Shown here: one piece after another, positions 24,345-24,617 of the stretch | How the letters are laid out: the number at the start of each line of letters is the position of its first letter | Numbering within the stretch: the stretch's first letter is position 1 | Assembly (NCBI GenBank): GCA_012519525.1 | Contig: JAAYQB010000076.1 | Span: 1 to 24,617 of the forward strand | DNA from: Bacteroidales bacterium | GTDB taxonomy: Bacteria; Bacteroidota; Bacteroidia; Bacteroidales; WCHB1-69 | Direction of reading: 5' to 3' | Length of the DNA stretch: 24,617 nucleotides | Program-made: the position numbers and the translations under genes | Notes under the pieces: generated by a model | What the model was told of the DNA's origin: nothing | What the model saw: the letters and a program-made list of their open reading frames with translations, nothing else | The model's database searches: none

Positions 24345-24617
24345 ATGAGAAAAATATCATTTACATTCATCGTTTTGTTTTTAATTACACAAAAACAATT
24401 TGCTCAATTTGTACAAGAACCCCTTCCCTACCCTTATGATGCCCTTGAACCTTATGTAGATGCACAAACCATGCAAATACATTACGGCAAACATCACCTT
24501 GCTTATATTAACAATCTAAACGCAGGGTTAAAAGCCATCAATATGGAAAAAAAGACAGATATAATAGACATTTTAAACCATGTATCTTCTTATAATGTCA
24601 CTATCAGAAACAATGCC
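24345..24617 (+). CDS. sodB: Exported Fe/Mn superoxide dismutase, 5' part only
   Basis: The 91 visible codons begin with a signal peptide (MRKISFTFIVLFLITQKQ, ends FAQ) and then the N-terminal domain of an Fe/Mn superoxide dismutase: LPYPYDALEPYVDAQTMQIH, then YGKHHLAYINNLN. The His in TMQIHYGKHH is the first metal ligand and the following His-His are conserved. The window ends at TIRNNA, just before the expected GGHYNH motif carrying the second metal ligand. Most bacterial Fe/Mn superoxide dismutases are cytoplasmic; this one should act outside the cytoplasm, converting superoxide to peroxide and oxygen. It follows the hydrolase gene by 32 bases. The metal cannot be decided from this part; the symbol is given by family only. 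Confidence 0.88.
   Translation, partial: MRKISFTFIVLFLITQKQFAQFVQEPLPYPYDALEPYVDAQTMQIHYGKHHLAYINNLNAGLKAINMEKKTDIIDILNHVSSYNVTIRNNA

Overview
The window looks like chromosomal DNA from a member of the Bacteroidota, most likely Bacteroidales-like. The evidence is the AT-rich composition, several start regions preceded by the phylum's -7 element TAnnTTTG (mostly as TATTTTTG), weak ribosome binding sites, Por/type IX secretion (T9SS) C-terminal sorting domains, an S46 dipeptidyl-peptidase of the DPP11 type, a PorE-like TPR/PD40/OmpA protein and the long form of IspG. I cannot name a genus. No rRNA, tRNA, CRISPR array or insertion sequence was seen.

Bases 1-4713 (+ strand) hold a tightly packed putative operon that behaves like a defence island. 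A small MGTDIHG protein is followed by a TSPPYS-type DNA methyltransferase, a PD-(D/E)XK restriction endonuclease and a DPPF-type methyltransferase (neighbours overlap or lie a few bases apart). A 60-codon gene remnant and a small cysteine-containing lipoprotein come after them. The two methyltransferases carry different catalytic motifs, so the system probably recognises an asymmetric site and may place different modifications on the two strands.

Bases 4746-8538 carry two DNA repair genes read divergently from one 70-base region: an AddA/RecB-like helicase-nuclease without an adjacent AddB, and an O6-alkylguanine-DNA alkyltransferase. Bases 8656-10824 encode a secreted acidic-residue-specific dipeptidyl-peptidase (DPP11).

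Bases 10852-16461 (- strand) are the most interesting part: a cobalamin-riboswitch-controlled operon. Its order is riboswitch, BtuB-like TonB-dependent receptor, a T9SS-exported protein with a 94 % identical tandem domain duplication, a second T9SS-exported 'cell surface' protein, and a BtuG-like beta-propeller lipoprotein. The last three genes are separated by single bases. I read this as a B12 capture and import system. Two of its surface components have no established biochemical role that I know of.

Bases 16622-22919 (- strand) are housekeeping and envelope genes: ispG (isoprenoid synthesis), a PorE-like OmpA protein ending in a strong terminator, a LolC/LolE-type permease and a small outer membrane protein. 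Bases 23142-24617 (+ strand) hold a promoter with a 12-base palindrome, an exported alpha/beta-hydrolase started by GTG, and the beginning of an exported Fe/Mn superoxide dismutase that runs off the window.
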